Source of the DNA: Roseiarcus sp963833955
Lineage (GTDB): Bacteria; Pseudomonadota; Alphaproteobacteria; Rhizobiales; Beijerinckiaceae
Direction of reading: 5' to 3'
Assembly (NCBI GenBank): GCA_963833955.1
Contig: CAWHZY010000008.1
Location: 62,001-126,000, forward strand
DNA: 64,000 nt
The stretch's first letter is position 1. The number at the start of each line of letters is the position of its first letter. Under the pieces are notes generated by a model, which worked only from the letters and a program-made list of their open reading frames with translations, was not told the DNA's origin and searched no databases. Positions 1 through 8,521 of the stretch are shown piece by piece. The position numbers and the translations under genes were made by a program.

Positions 1-333
1 GCGACGCGGCTCGATCCGGAATCCTGTGTCGCCTGGGCGCAGAAGGCGGACCCGAGCGAGGTCGATGCAGCCTATGCGAAACTGGTGGCGCAGGCCAACG
101 GTCCTGGCATCGAAGTGAAGCCAGCCGACGACAAGACCGTCAACATTCCCGATGGCACAGTGCGTATTCGCGTGACCCACGTGTGGTCGGGATCGCCGCT
201 GAACAGCTACGCACTGATCATGGCGACGGTCAGCCGGTCGGGCGGCCCGTTCCAGGCGATGCTCGAGACGCAGCGGCTCGTCGAGCGCGATGACGTGATC
301 AATCCATTCGTGCCGCTGCAGCCGCCGGGCTAG
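1..333 (+). CDS. Hypothetical protein, 5' end outside the window
   Basis: Frame 1 is open from the first base to a TAG at 331-333, giving 110 residues of the C-terminal part of a protein whose start lies upstream. The visible part is soluble, with no membrane segment and one Cys in a Glu-Ser-Cys-Val-Ala-Trp stretch near the start. It ends in a proline-rich tail. I do not recognise the family. The next gene starts 167 bases downstream behind its own ribosome binding site, so co-transcription is possible but not shown. Confidence 0.6.
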   Translation, partial: ATRLDPESCVAWAQKADPSEVDAAYAKLVAQANGPGIEVKPADDKTVNIPDGTVRIRVTHVWSGSPLNSYALIMATVSRSGGPFQAMLETQRLVERDDVINPFVPLQPPG

Positions 334-500
334 GCGCCGTTTCTTTTTTTCGCTTCCCCTCCGCAATGGCGTTGTCAAGGATGTTGGGTCATCCTATGAT
401 CGAGCTGCTCCGCCATGCCGCCTCGCCGATGCGCGAGGTCGAAGGGGGGCGTGGCGGTCACCCGTCAGTATAAATAGAACGAATCCCTAGGGAGGAAACG

Positions 501-1784
501 ATGCGACTTGGAAGGCTGAGATGGCTGCCGACGCTGGTGGGCGTGGCAGGGCTTGCGGCGGTGGGAATGGCGTCAGCCGTTCCGGCGCGCGCCGACGAAC
601 CGCTGATCAAGTACAACTCGAACGGCCGCGATTACTGGGAGCACCCGCCCGCGGACTGGTTCATGGGCGACGAGACGGCGCAGCAGCACGGCACGCATCC
701 CTATCCGGGGCAGCCGCTGCCGACGCCGCATGAAGAACTGGTGAACCTCGTCAAAGAGAACATCAAGCTGCAGCCGGGCTTCCATATCGAGGTCCTGGCC
801 GATCAGCTCGACTGCGCTCGCCAGATGGTGTTCGGCGCCGACAACACGCTCTATGTCGGCTGCTGGACCGACCACGTGTTCGCGCTGAAGAAGCAGGGCG
901 ACAAGTGGGAGGCGAAGACCATCATCAAGGGGCTGCGGCAACCGACCGGCATCGGCTACTACAACGGCAACCTCTACGTCACCGACATCGACAAGATTTA
1001 TCGCTACAAGGATATCGCCAACAATCTCGATAACCCGAAGGGCGAGGTCGTCTACAGCGACTTCCCGCCGTACACCTCGCATGGCTGGAAGTACATGGTT
1101 GCGGATCCGCAGTCGCCGGGCTGGTTCTACATTCCGGTCGGCCCGCCCTGCAACGTCTGCATGATCCCGTCCGGCACGGCGCAATATCGCCACGTCAACC
1201 CGGATGCGGGCCTTTCGGAGGTGGCTGCGCTCGGCCAGCGCAACAGCGTCGGCGGCGACGTCGATCCGCGCTCCGGCCAGCTCTGGTTCTCCGAGAATGC
1301 GCGCGACTGGATGGGCGACAACATCCCGTCCGACAAGCTCAACCACCTGACCCGGTGGGGTCAGCACTTCGGCTACCCGTACTGCCACCAGGGTGACATT
1401 CCGGATCCGAAATACGCCATGGGCCACAAGTGCGACGAGTTCACGCCCCCGGCGCTGAACGTCGGGCCGCACATGGCGCCGCTCGGGATGAAGTTCTACA
1501 CCGGGAACAATTTTCCGGCTGACTACAAGAACAACATCTTGCTCGCCGAGCACGGCGGCTGGAACCAGTTCTCGCACACCGGCGCCCGGATCATGCGTAT
1601 CCAGACCGACCCGGACGGCAAGAACATCTCGCAGGAGCCGCTAGCCTGGGGTTGGATCAAGGACAACAAGTACTGGGGCCGCCCGGCCGATGTGGCGATC
1701 AACCCTATGGATGGCTCGGTCCTGGTCTCGGATGATCAGGCCGGCGCGATCTATCGGATCTGGTACGACGCAAGCAGCAAGTAG
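501..1784 (+). CDS. Periplasmic sorbosone dehydrogenase-like (PQQ-type) beta-propeller protein
   Basis: The 427-residue protein has a cleavable signal peptide (about residues 1-31, ending VPARA-DEP). The rest resembles the glucose/sorbosone dehydrogenase beta-propeller family, with segments such as GFHIEVLADQLDCARQMVFG and the closing NPMDGSVLVSDDQAGAIYRI. Members that bind PQQ oxidise sugars or aldehydes in the periplasm and pass electrons to a cytochrome c; the dihaem cytochrome gene just downstream fits that role. A GGAGGAAAC ribosome binding site lies 3-10 bases before the ATG. The CNVC pair is not a haem-binding CXXCH. The substrate cannot be told from sequence, and whether PQQ is bound here is inference. 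Confidence 0.82.
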   Translation: MRLGRLRWLPTLVGVAGLAAVGMASAVPARADEPLIKYNSNGRDYWEHPPADWFMGDETAQQHGTHPYPGQPLPTPHEELVNLVKENIKLQPGFHIEVLADQLDCARQMVFGADNTLYVGCWTDHVFALKKQGDKWEAKTIIKGLRQPTGIGYYNGNLYVTDIDKIYRYKDIANNLDNPKGEVVYSDFPPYTSHGWKYMVADPQSPGWFYIPVGPPCNVCMIPSGTAQYRHVNPDAGLSEVAALGQRNSVGGDVDPRSGQLWFSENARDWMGDNIPSDKLNHLTRWGQHFGYPYCHQGDIPDPKYAMGHKCDEFTPPALNVGPHMAPLGMKFYTGNNFPADYKNNILLAEHGGWNQFSHTGARIMRIQTDPDGKNISQEPLAWGWIKDNKYWGRPADVAINPMDGSVLVSDDQAGAIYRIWYDASSK

Positions 1785-1803
1785 TCTACCTTCCGGAATG
1801 AAT

Positions 1804-1841
1804 CCTCGCCCTGGCGAACCACGCCAGGGCGAGGTATTTTT
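1804..1841 (+). terminator. Rho-independent terminator after the dehydrogenase gene
   Basis: A perfect 13-bp stem (CCTCGCCCTGGCG at 1804-1816 and its complement at 1822-1834) has a 5-nt loop and is followed by TATTTTTT. It lies 20 bases after the stop codon and 30 bases before the cytochrome gene. The cytochrome is therefore either expressed from its own promoter or reached by read-through. Confidence 0.9.
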
Positions 1842-1872
1842 TGCTCAACCTGTATCGTGAGACCGTACGACG

Positions 1873-2490
1873 ATGCGCATCCCGACCTGGCTCATCGCGG
1901 CGTTCAGCGTCGCCTTCCCCGTCGCCGCAATGGCGGCGGAGGGGAATCCAGCCGCCGGCAAGGCGAGGGCGGAGTCCGCGGGGTGCTTCGCGTGCCATGG
2001 CGTCGATGGCGTCGCCACCGCGGACGGTCTCGCGGCCAACAAGAACGTCCCGAACCTGGCCGGGGAGCCAGACCTCTATCTGCAGTTCCAACTCGTGTTC
2101 TTCCGCAAGGGCGTGCGCAAGAACGAGGTGATGAACGCGATGGCGGAACAACTCAGCAACGATGACCTGCGCGACGTGTCGGCATATTTTGCCTCGCTGC
2201 CCGCGCCCAACGCGCCCGCGCTGGCGGACGCTGCGCCCCAGGACACTGAGCTCGGCAGCAAGGTGGTGGCGGGGATCCACTGCACCAACTGCCACGGCGA
2301 CCACCTCGAGGGGGTGGACAACATCCCTCGGCTCGCGGGTCAGCGCGAGGATTACCTTTACGCGGCCCTGCGCGACTTCAAATCGGGCGCCCGAACCTCG
2401 ACCGGCGCCGCGGGCATGGCGGAGGTGGTGTATCCGCTCGGCGACGAAGAGATGAAGGCGCTCGCCCACTACCTGTCGCGACTGCACTGA
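1873..2490 (+). CDS. Dihaem cytochrome c (c4-like)
   Basis: The 205-residue protein has a signal peptide (cleavage near AMA-AEG, residue 21-22) and two haem c sites: CFACH (Cys38, Cys41, His42) and CTNCH (Cys137, Cys140, His141). Two homologous domains of about 90 residues each are the plan of cytochrome c4, which carries electrons in the periplasm between dehydrogenases or bc1 and terminal oxidases. Its position behind a putative PQQ dehydrogenase suggests it is that enzyme's electron acceptor (inference). The ATG at 1873 is chosen because the signal peptide starts there. Confidence 0.88.
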   Translation: MRIPTWLIAAFSVAFPVAAMAAEGNPAAGKARAESAGCFACHGVDGVATADGLAANKNVPNLAGEPDLYLQFQLVFFRKGVRKNEVMNAMAEQLSNDDLRDVSAYFASLPAPNAPALADAAPQDTELGSKVVAGIHCTNCHGDHLEGVDNIPRLAGQREDYLYAALRDFKSGARTSTGAAGMAEVVYPLGDEEMKALAHYLSRLH

Positions 2491-3040
2491 CGGAGGCGCG
2501 CTCCGGCAAATCAGGCGGCAGGGGTGGATGCGCAGCGTTTGCCTCGGCGAGATCGCCCTGCCGCCGCAATGCGCCCGCCCGCGAAACCAAGACACGCCTT
2601 GTTCGCATCCTGTCGAGGCCTCAAACCCGTCACACTGCGGTCAGACCCGGCCTCTATCTTATGGACAAAGGAAATCCTTCGGAGACAGGTCGATGCTCGG
2701 TTCGCCGAACCTCCATCGGGGCAACGTGCCGCTGACGATGCGGCTCAGGATTCACGACCTTCACGCCCAGCTCGCGCCGCTCGAGCGCTATGGCGTTGGC
2801 GGCATGAGTTTCGCAATTACGGGCGGCATTCGCGCGCTTGTGCGCGCTGTTGGCGGCGCGCTCTCCTGCGGCGCTGATAACGGCCGCGGCGCCGCGGCTG
2901 TCTGATCGCGCGCCTGACTTCATCCATCTCAGTTCGAGACCGTCGGCCGACATTTTGTCGGTCGCCTTCGTGCGTCCCATCCGATAGCGTTCTGCGACTG
3001 GAAGCCCTTGGCTCCCAGAATTTGCGCGAGGGAAGCATTC
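2491..3040. other. Intergenic stretch without a convincing gene
   Basis: Several open frames cross these 550 bases on both strands, but none shows a recognisable domain, a good ribosome binding site or consistent codon use. I see no tRNA-like or strong terminator structure. The last 40 bases carry the GAGGGAAGC ribosome binding site of the next gene. Confidence 0.5.
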
Positions 3041-3865
3041 ATGCCGGCAGTCACCACGAAGGACGGCGTCGAGATTTTCTACAAGGATTGGGGCCAGGGC
3101 CAGCCGATCGTGTTCAGCCACGGCTGGCCTCTCTCCGCCGACGATTGGGACGCGCAGATGCTGTTCTTCCTTGGCCACGGCTATCGCGTCATCGCGCATG
3201 ACCGGCGCGGGCATGGCCGCTCGACCCAGACCGGCGGCGGGCACGACATGGATCATTACGCGGACGATTTGACCGCCGTGACGGACCACCTCGATCTCAA
3301 AGACGCGATCCATGTTGGCCATTCGACGGGCGGGGGCGAAGTCGTGCGCTATCTGGCCCGGCGTGGCGAAAAGGGCGTCGCGAAGGCTGCGATCATCAGC
3401 GCCGTGCCGCCGCTGATGGTGAAAACCGAGGCGAACCCCAAGGGCCTGCCGAAGAGCGTGTTCGATGGCCTGCAGGCGCAGCTCGCAGCCAACCGGTCCC
3501 AGTTCTACTACGATCTCCCGGCGGGACCTTTCTATGGCTTCAATCGGCCGGCCGTGAAGACGATCGAGCCGGTGGTCTGGAACTGGTGGCGCCAGGGGAT
3601 GATGGGCGGCGCGAAGGCGCATTACGACGGCATCGTCGCCTTCTCCCAGACCGACTTCACCGAGGACTTGAAAAAGATCAATGTGCCGGTGCTGGTGATG
3701 CACAGCGAGGACGACCAGATCGTGCCTTATGTCGCCGCGGGTCCCCTATCGGCGAAACTGCTCAGCCATGGAACGCTCAAGACCTACAAAGACTATCCGC
3801 ACGGCATGCCGACCACCCATGCCGACGTGATCAACGCGGATCTTCTCGCTTTCATCAAAAGCTGA
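3041..3865 (+). CDS. Alpha/beta hydrolase of the non-haem chloroperoxidase type
   Basis: The 274-residue alpha/beta hydrolase starts MPAVTTKDGVEIFYKDWG. The nucleophile elbow GHSTGG places the catalytic Ser at about residue 95. The acid is in HSEDDQIVP and the His in the C-terminal PHGMPTTH segment. The oxyanion-hole HGWPLSADDW motif and overall length match the cofactor-free haloperoxidase/esterase family. The open frame extends 11 codons upstream, but the ATG at 3041 is preceded by GAGGGAAGC and matches the family's N-terminus. The natural substrate is not predictable; peroxidase activity in this family is usually a side reaction of an esterase. Confidence 0.9.
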   Translation: MPAVTTKDGVEIFYKDWGQGQPIVFSHGWPLSADDWDAQMLFFLGHGYRVIAHDRRGHGRSTQTGGGHDMDHYADDLTAVTDHLDLKDAIHVGHSTGGGEVVRYLARRGEKGVAKAAIISAVPPLMVKTEANPKGLPKSVFDGLQAQLAANRSQFYYDLPAGPFYGFNRPAVKTIEPVVWNWWRQGMMGGAKAHYDGIVAFSQTDFTEDLKKINVPVLVMHSEDDQIVPYVAAGPLSAKLLSHGTLKTYKDYPHGMPTTHADVINADLLAFIKS

Positions 3866-3868
3866 GGG

Positions 3869-4687
3869 TCAGCTGACCCGTTCGATCAGCGCCATCGCCG
3901 CCGCGGGGTTGCGCTCCTTGTGGCCGCTGATGACATAGAGAAAAACCTCGCGGCCGGCGGCGTCGGACTTCGGCGCCGGCGCCAGTGTCGCGAGGTCTTG
4001 CGGCGCGCCGCCGGCGGCCCAGCTTTTCGCGCGGGCCGCCCATTGATCGAGCGCGGCGGCGGAATAGCCGCACTCTTCGCCCTCGGTCGTTCCCATGATG
4101 CGCGCATAGACGAACGGCGCGGTCACGTCGGCGATCTGCGGGTAGTCGGAATCGCCGGCCATCACCACCGCGACCCCATGCTCGCGCGCAAGCGCGATGA
4201 AGTCGGGATGCTTGAAACTCTCGTGGCGGACCTCGACCCCATGGCGGATGGCGAGCCCATCAACTGATTTCGGCAGGAGCTTCAGGAAGGCGGCGAAATC
4301 CGCGGCGTCGAAACGCTTGGTGGTCGCGAACTGCCAGTTGACCGGTCCGAGCTTTGCCTTCAGCTCCGTGACGCCGGTCTTGAAAAAGCGCTCGATCAAC
4401 TCCCCGGCTTCGGCAAGAACGCGGCGGTTGGTGGCGAAGCGCGGTCCCTTGACCGAGAAGATGAAATCCTCCGGTGTCTCGTCATGCCACTTGATGAAAC
4501 TCGCCGGCTTCTGCGATCCGTAATAGGTGCCGTTGATCTCGATCGAGGTCAGTTTCGAGCCCGCATATTGGAGCTCGCGCGCCTGGCTCAGGCCCTTGGG
4601 GAAGAACGCCCCGCCGCGCCACGGCTCATAGGTCCAGCCGCCGACGCCGATCCTGATCTTGCCTTGAGGCGTCCCCTTTGCAGCCAA
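3869..4687 (-). CDS. DUF72 (YecE-like) protein
   Basis: The 272-residue protein has the DUF72 TIM-barrel hallmarks: an N-terminal IRIGVGGWTYEPWRGGAFFP, then INGTYYGSQKPASF, FSVKGPRFATN and LAIRHGVEVRHESF. The biochemical role of the family is unsettled. It is convergent with the hydrolase gene, with only 3 bases between the stops, and sits 11 bases downstream of the ybaK-like gene on the same strand, so those two probably share a transcript. Confidence 0.9.
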   Translation of the reverse strand: MAAKGTPQGKIRIGVGGWTYEPWRGGAFFPKGLSQARELQYAGSKLTSIEINGTYYGSQKPASFIKWHDETPEDFIFSVKGPRFATNRRVLAEAGELIERFFKTGVTELKAKLGPVNWQFATTKRFDAADFAAFLKLLPKSVDGLAIRHGVEVRHESFKHPDFIALAREHGVAVVMAGDSDYPQIADVTAPFVYARIMGTTEGEECGYSAAALDQWAARAKSWAAGGAPQDLATLAPAPKSDAAGREVFLYVISGHKERNPAAAMALIERVS

Positions 4688-4698
4688 TTCGAGCCCCT

Positions 4699-5175
4699 CT
4701 ATTTCCGCGCGGCCGCGACCGTGCGCCCGCCGGTCAGTTTAACGAGATCCGCGGGCGTCAGGCGAAAGACCGCGTTCGGCGTGCCGGCGGCCGCCCAGAT
4801 CTCGTCGAAACGGAGCAGCGATTCCTCGATCAGAACGATCGGCTGAGTCTTGTGGCCGACCGGCGGCACGCCGCCAATCGCGAAGCCCGTCGCCTCGCGC
4901 ACGAAATCGGCGTCGGCGCGCGCGATCGGCTCGCCAATCGCCGCGGCGGCCTTCTTCTCGTCGACGCGGTCGACGCCCGAGGCGATGATCAAGACGGCTC
5001 GCCCGCTCGTCCCGCCGCGGAAGATCAGCGACTTCGCGATCTGCGCGACCTCGCAGCCAATCGCCGCGGCGGCGTCGGCGGCGGTGCGGGTGCTGGCGTC
5101 AAACTCGAGAACCTCGAACCGGTCCCCGAGCGCGGCCTGAACCTTGAGCGCGGAGGCGCTTTCGGCGGGCCTCAC
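4699..5175 (-). CDS. YbaK/EbsC-type aminoacyl-tRNA deacylase
   Basis: The 158-residue protein belongs to the YbaK/ProX editing-domain family, which hydrolyses mischarged tRNAs such as Cys-tRNA(Pro) or Ala-tRNA(Pro) in trans. The markers are IAKSLIFRG (with the Lys typical of the family), ADADFVREATGFAIGGVPPVGH and the C-terminal VFRLTPADLVKLTGG. The chosen start is the GTG at 5175. It overlaps degraded sequence belonging to the antitoxin gene just upstream, so the exact N-terminus is uncertain. Confidence 0.9.
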   Translation of the reverse strand: MRPAESASALKVQAALGDRFEVLEFDASTRTAADAAAAIGCEVAQIAKSLIFRGGTSGRAVLIIASGVDRVDEKKAAAAIGEPIARADADFVREATGFAIGGVPPVGHKTQPIVLIEESLLRFDEIWAAAGTPNAVFRLTPADLVKLTGGRTVAAARK

Positions 5176-5221
5176 CGGGGCGATCCGGTCGGCTGCCGCA
5201 TAGGTCTCTTGGTCATCCGCT

Positions 5222-5404
5222 TCAACGCGGGGGAACTCTGACGGTAGCGGAGGTTTCTATCGGCCTCGGCACGCGCGCAACAACGAACGCGCGCTCGCCG
5301 GACACGCGAATGTCGACCTGATCGCCGTCCTTCAGCCCCAATTCCCTCACCACGGCGATGGGAAGGCGGATGGCGAGGGCGTTGCCCCATTTGGCGACCT
5401 TCAT
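5222..5404 (-). CDS. AbrB/MazE-type antitoxin, probably truncated, no toxin gene beside it
   Basis: The 60-residue protein opens MKVAKWGNALAIRLPIAVV and continues GLKDGDQVDIRVSG, the swapped-hairpin AbrB DNA-binding fold of MazE/VapB antitoxins. AGGAG precedes the ATG. Relatives run on for some 20 residues to a toxin-binding tail; here the frame stops after VRVPPR. A +1 frame continues KPPLPSEFPRVEADDQ, which looks like the lost tail. No PIN or MazF gene follows; ybaK does. It is best read as an orphan or decaying antitoxin, or as one more frameshift error. Confidence 0.72.
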   Translation of the reverse strand: MKVAKWGNALAIRLPIAVVRELGLKDGDQVDIRVSGERAFVVARVPRPIETSATVRVPPR

Positions 5405-5499
5405 GAGGCTCTCCTATGGACGGGCGTTTCGATCAGCATTATCGGGCGCGGCGGTCAAGCATGCTTGATGCGATCGAGTCGAACCGCACGGAACACGGG

Positions 5500-5555
5500 C
5501 GCCCTGCGTTCTCCTGGATTGCTTCGTCGATATCCTCCTCGCAATGACGATCTCG
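5500..5555. repeat. REP-like sequence between the antitoxin and acyl-CoA ligase genes
   Basis: The words CTGGATTGCTTCGTCG and CTCGCAATGACGA form the two halves of a repeat found dispersed between genes in many Rhizobiales genomes. It lies directly at the 3' end of the ligase gene. Only one copy is in this window, so the repeat status rests on recognition, not comparison. Confidence 0.5.
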
Positions 5556-5556
5556 C

Positions 5557-7257
5557 CTACGCCTCCGCATGTGTGCGGGCTTCGTCTTCGCGAAGGTCCT
5601 TCTTCGATATTTTCCCAACCGGCGTCTTCGGCAACGCCTCGCGGATTTCCATGGCGCCGATCATTTCGTGCTTGCCGAGGCGCTCCTTCAGGAACGCCTT
5701 CATTTCATCGAGCGTGAGTGGCGGCGCGTTCGCCTTCAGCTTGACGAAGGCCTTCGGCGTCTCGCCGCGATAGGCGTCCGGAATTCCGATGACGCTCACT
5801 TCCTCGACCGACGGATGCTGATAGATCGCCTCCTCGATGTTGCGCGGATAGACGTTGAAGCCGCCGCACAGCAGCATGTCCTTGGTCCGGTCGACGATGA
5901 AAACGAAGCCGTCCTCGTCCATGTAGCCGACGTCGCCAGTGCGAAAGAAACCGTCCGCCGTCATTGCGTTCGCGGTCTCTTCCGGCTTTTTCCAATAGCC
6001 TTTCATGACGTTCGGGCCCTTGACGCAGATTTCGCCGCGTTCGCCGAGCTTGACCTCGCGCTCAGGGTTGGCGACGTCGATGAACTTCATCTCCATGCCT
6101 GGATAAGGAAGCCCGCAGGAGCCGGGCCGTCTTGCTCCCTCGCGCGGGTTGAAGGTTCCGACTGGCGCCGTCTCCGTCATGCCCCAGCCTTCGTTCAACT
6201 GGCAGCCGATAATTCTTTCGAACCGTTCCTGCACGGCGACCGGCAGCGGCGCGCCGCCGGAACCGCACAGGCGCAGCGACGAAAAATCCATCTTCTCGAG
6301 ACCGGGCACGCTCAAAATGGCGACATGCATCGTCGGCACGCCCATGTAGACGGTGATCTTCTTTTCAACGATGTCCTTGACTGCGGCCGCGGGATCGAAG
6401 CGAGGATGAAGGACGAGCTCCGTGCCCGACTTGAAGCCGAGCAGCATGACGACGGTGAGCGAATAGATGTGGAAGAGCGGCAGGATGCATAACACCCGCT
6501 CCTCGCCGACGCGCAAGCCGTGCTCGCCGCGCGTCAGCACTTCGGTGTAGAGCGAGCAGGCCGCGGTGAGGTTGGCGTGCGTGAGCATCGCGCCCTTGGG
6601 CGACCCGGTCGTGCCGCCGGTATATTGGATGACGGCGAGTTCGTCGGTGAGCGCGCCGAGCGGATGAACCCGATAGCGGCCGTCGTTGTCGATGAGATCG
6701 CGGAACGCGATATGGCGCTCGTCATGGCTGACGTCGGCCAGCATCCCGGCGGCTTTCATCTGCGCCTTGACCGGCTCGGGCGCGGGCGTCATCTCGGCGA
6801 ATTCGCCAACGATCAGCGTTTTGAGGCGGGTGGACGCGAGCAGCTTCTCGGCTTGCGGATAGCACGAGGCGACGTCGAGACTGACAAGGATGTCGGTCTC
6901 GCTGTCTTCGACCTTCAATTGGAGCGTCGGCAATGCGTCCAGGGGCGAGTAGTTCACGACCACGCCGCCAGCCTTCAGCACGCCGAAAAAAGCAATGACA
7001 TAGTGGGGCGTGTTCGGGAGAAAGAGGCCGACATGCACGCCGGGCCCGACGCCGAGCTTCTGGAAGCCGGCCGCGGCGCGGTTCGCAAGCGCGTCCAGCT
7101 CGGCGTAAGTCGTACGCTTGTTCATGAAATCAAGCGCGGCCCGTGGCCCAAATCGTTTCGAGGCGTTCTCCAGCACGCTCTGTACGGACGAGAGCTCGAG
7201 CGGAGCGTTCTGGCGGATATGCGCCGGATAGGACTTCACCCACGGATGACTCGACAT
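5557..7257 (-). CDS. fadD: Long-chain fatty acid-CoA ligase (FadD-like)
   Basis: The 566-residue member of the ANL adenylating superfamily activates a carboxylic acid with ATP and transfers it to CoA. The phosphate-binding loop YTGGTTGSPKGAM is at about residues 212-224. GWGMTETAPVG, the hinge-region GYMDEDGFVFIVDRTKDML and the C-terminal catalytic Lys in KTPVGKISKK are all present. Length and N-terminus (HPWVKSYPAHI) fit FadD rather than short-chain acetyl-CoA synthetase. It stands alone, with no beta-oxidation genes beside it. The chain length used cannot be read from sequence. Confidence 0.9.
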   Translation of the reverse strand: MSSHPWVKSYPAHIRQNAPLELSSVQSVLENASKRFGPRAALDFMNKRTTYAELDALANRAAAGFQKLGVGPGVHVGLFLPNTPHYVIAFFGVLKAGGVVVNYSPLDALPTLQLKVEDSETDILVSLDVASCYPQAEKLLASTRLKTLIVGEFAEMTPAPEPVKAQMKAAGMLADVSHDERHIAFRDLIDNDGRYRVHPLGALTDELAVIQYTGGTTGSPKGAMLTHANLTAACSLYTEVLTRGEHGLRVGEERVLCILPLFHIYSLTVVMLLGFKSGTELVLHPRFDPAAAVKDIVEKKITVYMGVPTMHVAILSVPGLEKMDFSSLRLCGSGGAPLPVAVQERFERIIGCQLNEGWGMTETAPVGTFNPREGARRPGSCGLPYPGMEMKFIDVANPEREVKLGERGEICVKGPNVMKGYWKKPEETANAMTADGFFRTGDVGYMDEDGFVFIVDRTKDMLLCGGFNVYPRNIEEAIYQHPSVEEVSVIGIPDAYRGETPKAFVKLKANAPPLTLDEMKAFLKERLGKHEMIGAMEIREALPKTPVGKISKKDLREDEARTHAEA

Positions 7258-7399
7258 CGCCTGTCCTCGCGCTTCCTCGTTGCTTCGTCCGGCGCGAACC
7301 GCCGGAGGCTTTTAAGTCTCAGTTGCCGCGTTCTCGGTGAACCGTCAAGCGCGGGGGAGGGGAACGATTGTTGCGCGCCGAGGCCTCATGGGCGCAGGA

Positions 7400-7570
7400 T
7401 AGGCCGAGGCCCCTCACCCCAGCCCTCTCTCTCGACGGGCTATGGAGAGAGGGCGCGCGTCGGCGCCGACCGTCCCTTCTCCCTCCCGGAGTCCCTTCTC
7501 CCTCGGGGAGAAGGCGGCGAGCGAAGCTCGCCGGATGAGGGCCGCATGAGGGCCGCATGAGGGCCGGACG
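7400..7570. repeat. Palindrome-rich repeat block and 11-bp tandem repeat
   Basis: Between the divergent ligase and SDR genes lies a CT-rich block of imperfect inverted repeats (CCCTCTCTCTCG against GAGAGAGGG, CTTCTCCCTCGGGGAGAAGG). It ends in three tandem copies of ATGAGGGCCGC at 7534-7566, the last with one change. Blocks of this kind are common extragenic repeats in the order. No gene is evident in the 360-base gap. Confidence 0.6.
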
Positions 7571-7617
7571 AGAGCCCTTGGGTCCAAGACGCGCTCGGCG
7601 TGAGGAGGTTTTTGGCG

Positions 7618-8331
7618 ATGGCGGATGGAAGCAGGCGTCCCGTATGCGCGGTGGTCGGCGTCGGCCCCGGCAATGGCGAGGCGATCGCGCGGCGTTTCGC
7701 CGCGGACGGATATTCCATTGCGCTGATGGCGCGACGCGCCGAGCTTACGTCCAAGCTCGCTGGCGAACTGCCAGGCGCCAAAGCTTACGCGTGCGATGTG
7801 ACCGAGGCGGCCTCGGTCGAAGCGGCGTTCGCCGCCATGCGCTCCGATCTCGGGGACGTGGAGGCGCTCATCTATAACGCGGGCTCGGGCGTCTGGGGTC
7901 ATGTCGAGGAGGTCAAGGCGGAGGATCTCGAACGCTCGTGGCGCGTCAACACGCTCGGCCTCTTCCTTAGCGGCCGCGAGGCCATTCCGGCGATGCGCCA
8001 GAAAGGGCAGGGGGCGATCATCGTCGTCGGCGCGACCGCCTCGCGGCGGGGCGCGGCCGGCGCGGCGGCGTTCGCTCAAGGCAAGATGGCCCAGCGCGCG
8101 CTCGCCGAATCCATGGCCCGCCATCTCTGGCCGGCGGGAATCCATGTCGCGTTGATCGTGGTCGACGGCGTCGTCGGCGGGCCGGTGACGCGGGCGCGGT
8201 TTCAGGACCGTCCGGACGATTTCTACATCGATCCGGCAGGCGTCGCCGCGATCGCCGCCGACCTCGTCAAACAGGATCGCTCAGCCTGGAGCTTCGAGGT
8301 CGAAGCCCGGCCGTTCAAGGAAAAGTGGTGA
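7618..8331 (+). CDS. SDR-family oxidoreductase with altered catalytic site
   Basis: The 237-residue short-chain dehydrogenase/reductase fold has a cofactor loop GVGPGNGEAIARRF (in place of the usual TGxxxGIG) and NAGSG. Where the family has YxxxK, this protein has AAFAQGKMA: Lys is kept but Tyr is Phe. Together with the odd glycine loop this marks a divergent SDR, possibly not an ordinary dehydrogenase. The ATG at 7618 is preferred over the upstream 7600 start because GAGGAGG lies 9 bases before it. The last codons (RPFKEKW-stop) are made of a 29-bp dispersed repeat. Confidence 0.85.
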   Translation: MADGSRRPVCAVVGVGPGNGEAIARRFAADGYSIALMARRAELTSKLAGELPGAKAYACDVTEAASVEAAFAAMRSDLGDVEALIYNAGSGVWGHVEEVKAEDLERSWRVNTLGLFLSGREAIPAMRQKGQGAIIVVGATASRRGAAGAAAFAQGKMAQRALAESMARHLWPAGIHVALIVVDGVVGGPVTRARFQDRPDDFYIDPAGVAAIAADLVKQDRSAWSFEVEARPFKEKW

Positions 8332-8336
8332 GCGCG
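8308..8336 (+). repeat. 29-bp REP-like repeat, copy 1, covering the SDR stop codon
   Basis: The repeat core is CCGTTCAAGGAAAAGTGG followed by TGAGCGCG. Copy 1 supplies the last codons and stop of the SDR gene. Two more copies follow at 8362-8390 and 8888-8916. Confidence 0.75.
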
Positions 8337-8361
8337 GCTCAAATCAATCGCATGCAAGTCG

Positions 8362-8390
8362 CGGTCGTTCAGGGAAAAATGGCGAGCGCG
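8362..8390 (+). repeat. 29-bp REP-like repeat, copy 2
   Basis: This copy matches copy 1 at about 24 of 29 positions (core TCGTTCAGGGAAAAATGG). It is intergenic, 31 bases after the SDR stop. Confidence 0.7.
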
Positions 8391-8521
8391 AAGCCCATTC
8401 AGGCGACGAGTGCAAATATATAATGTAAATTTCCTGGAACAAGCACCCGCCATCTTCGTTGATATGATGACGCCTTGAATCCTTTTATCGATTAGGCGTG
8501 GCAGGAGAGGCCGGGTATTGA

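Noticed and set aside
573..1577. Long open frame opposite the dehydrogenase gene
   Set aside because: It is a high-GC antisense shadow: no domain, composition mirrors the real gene, which has a signal peptide and family motifs.
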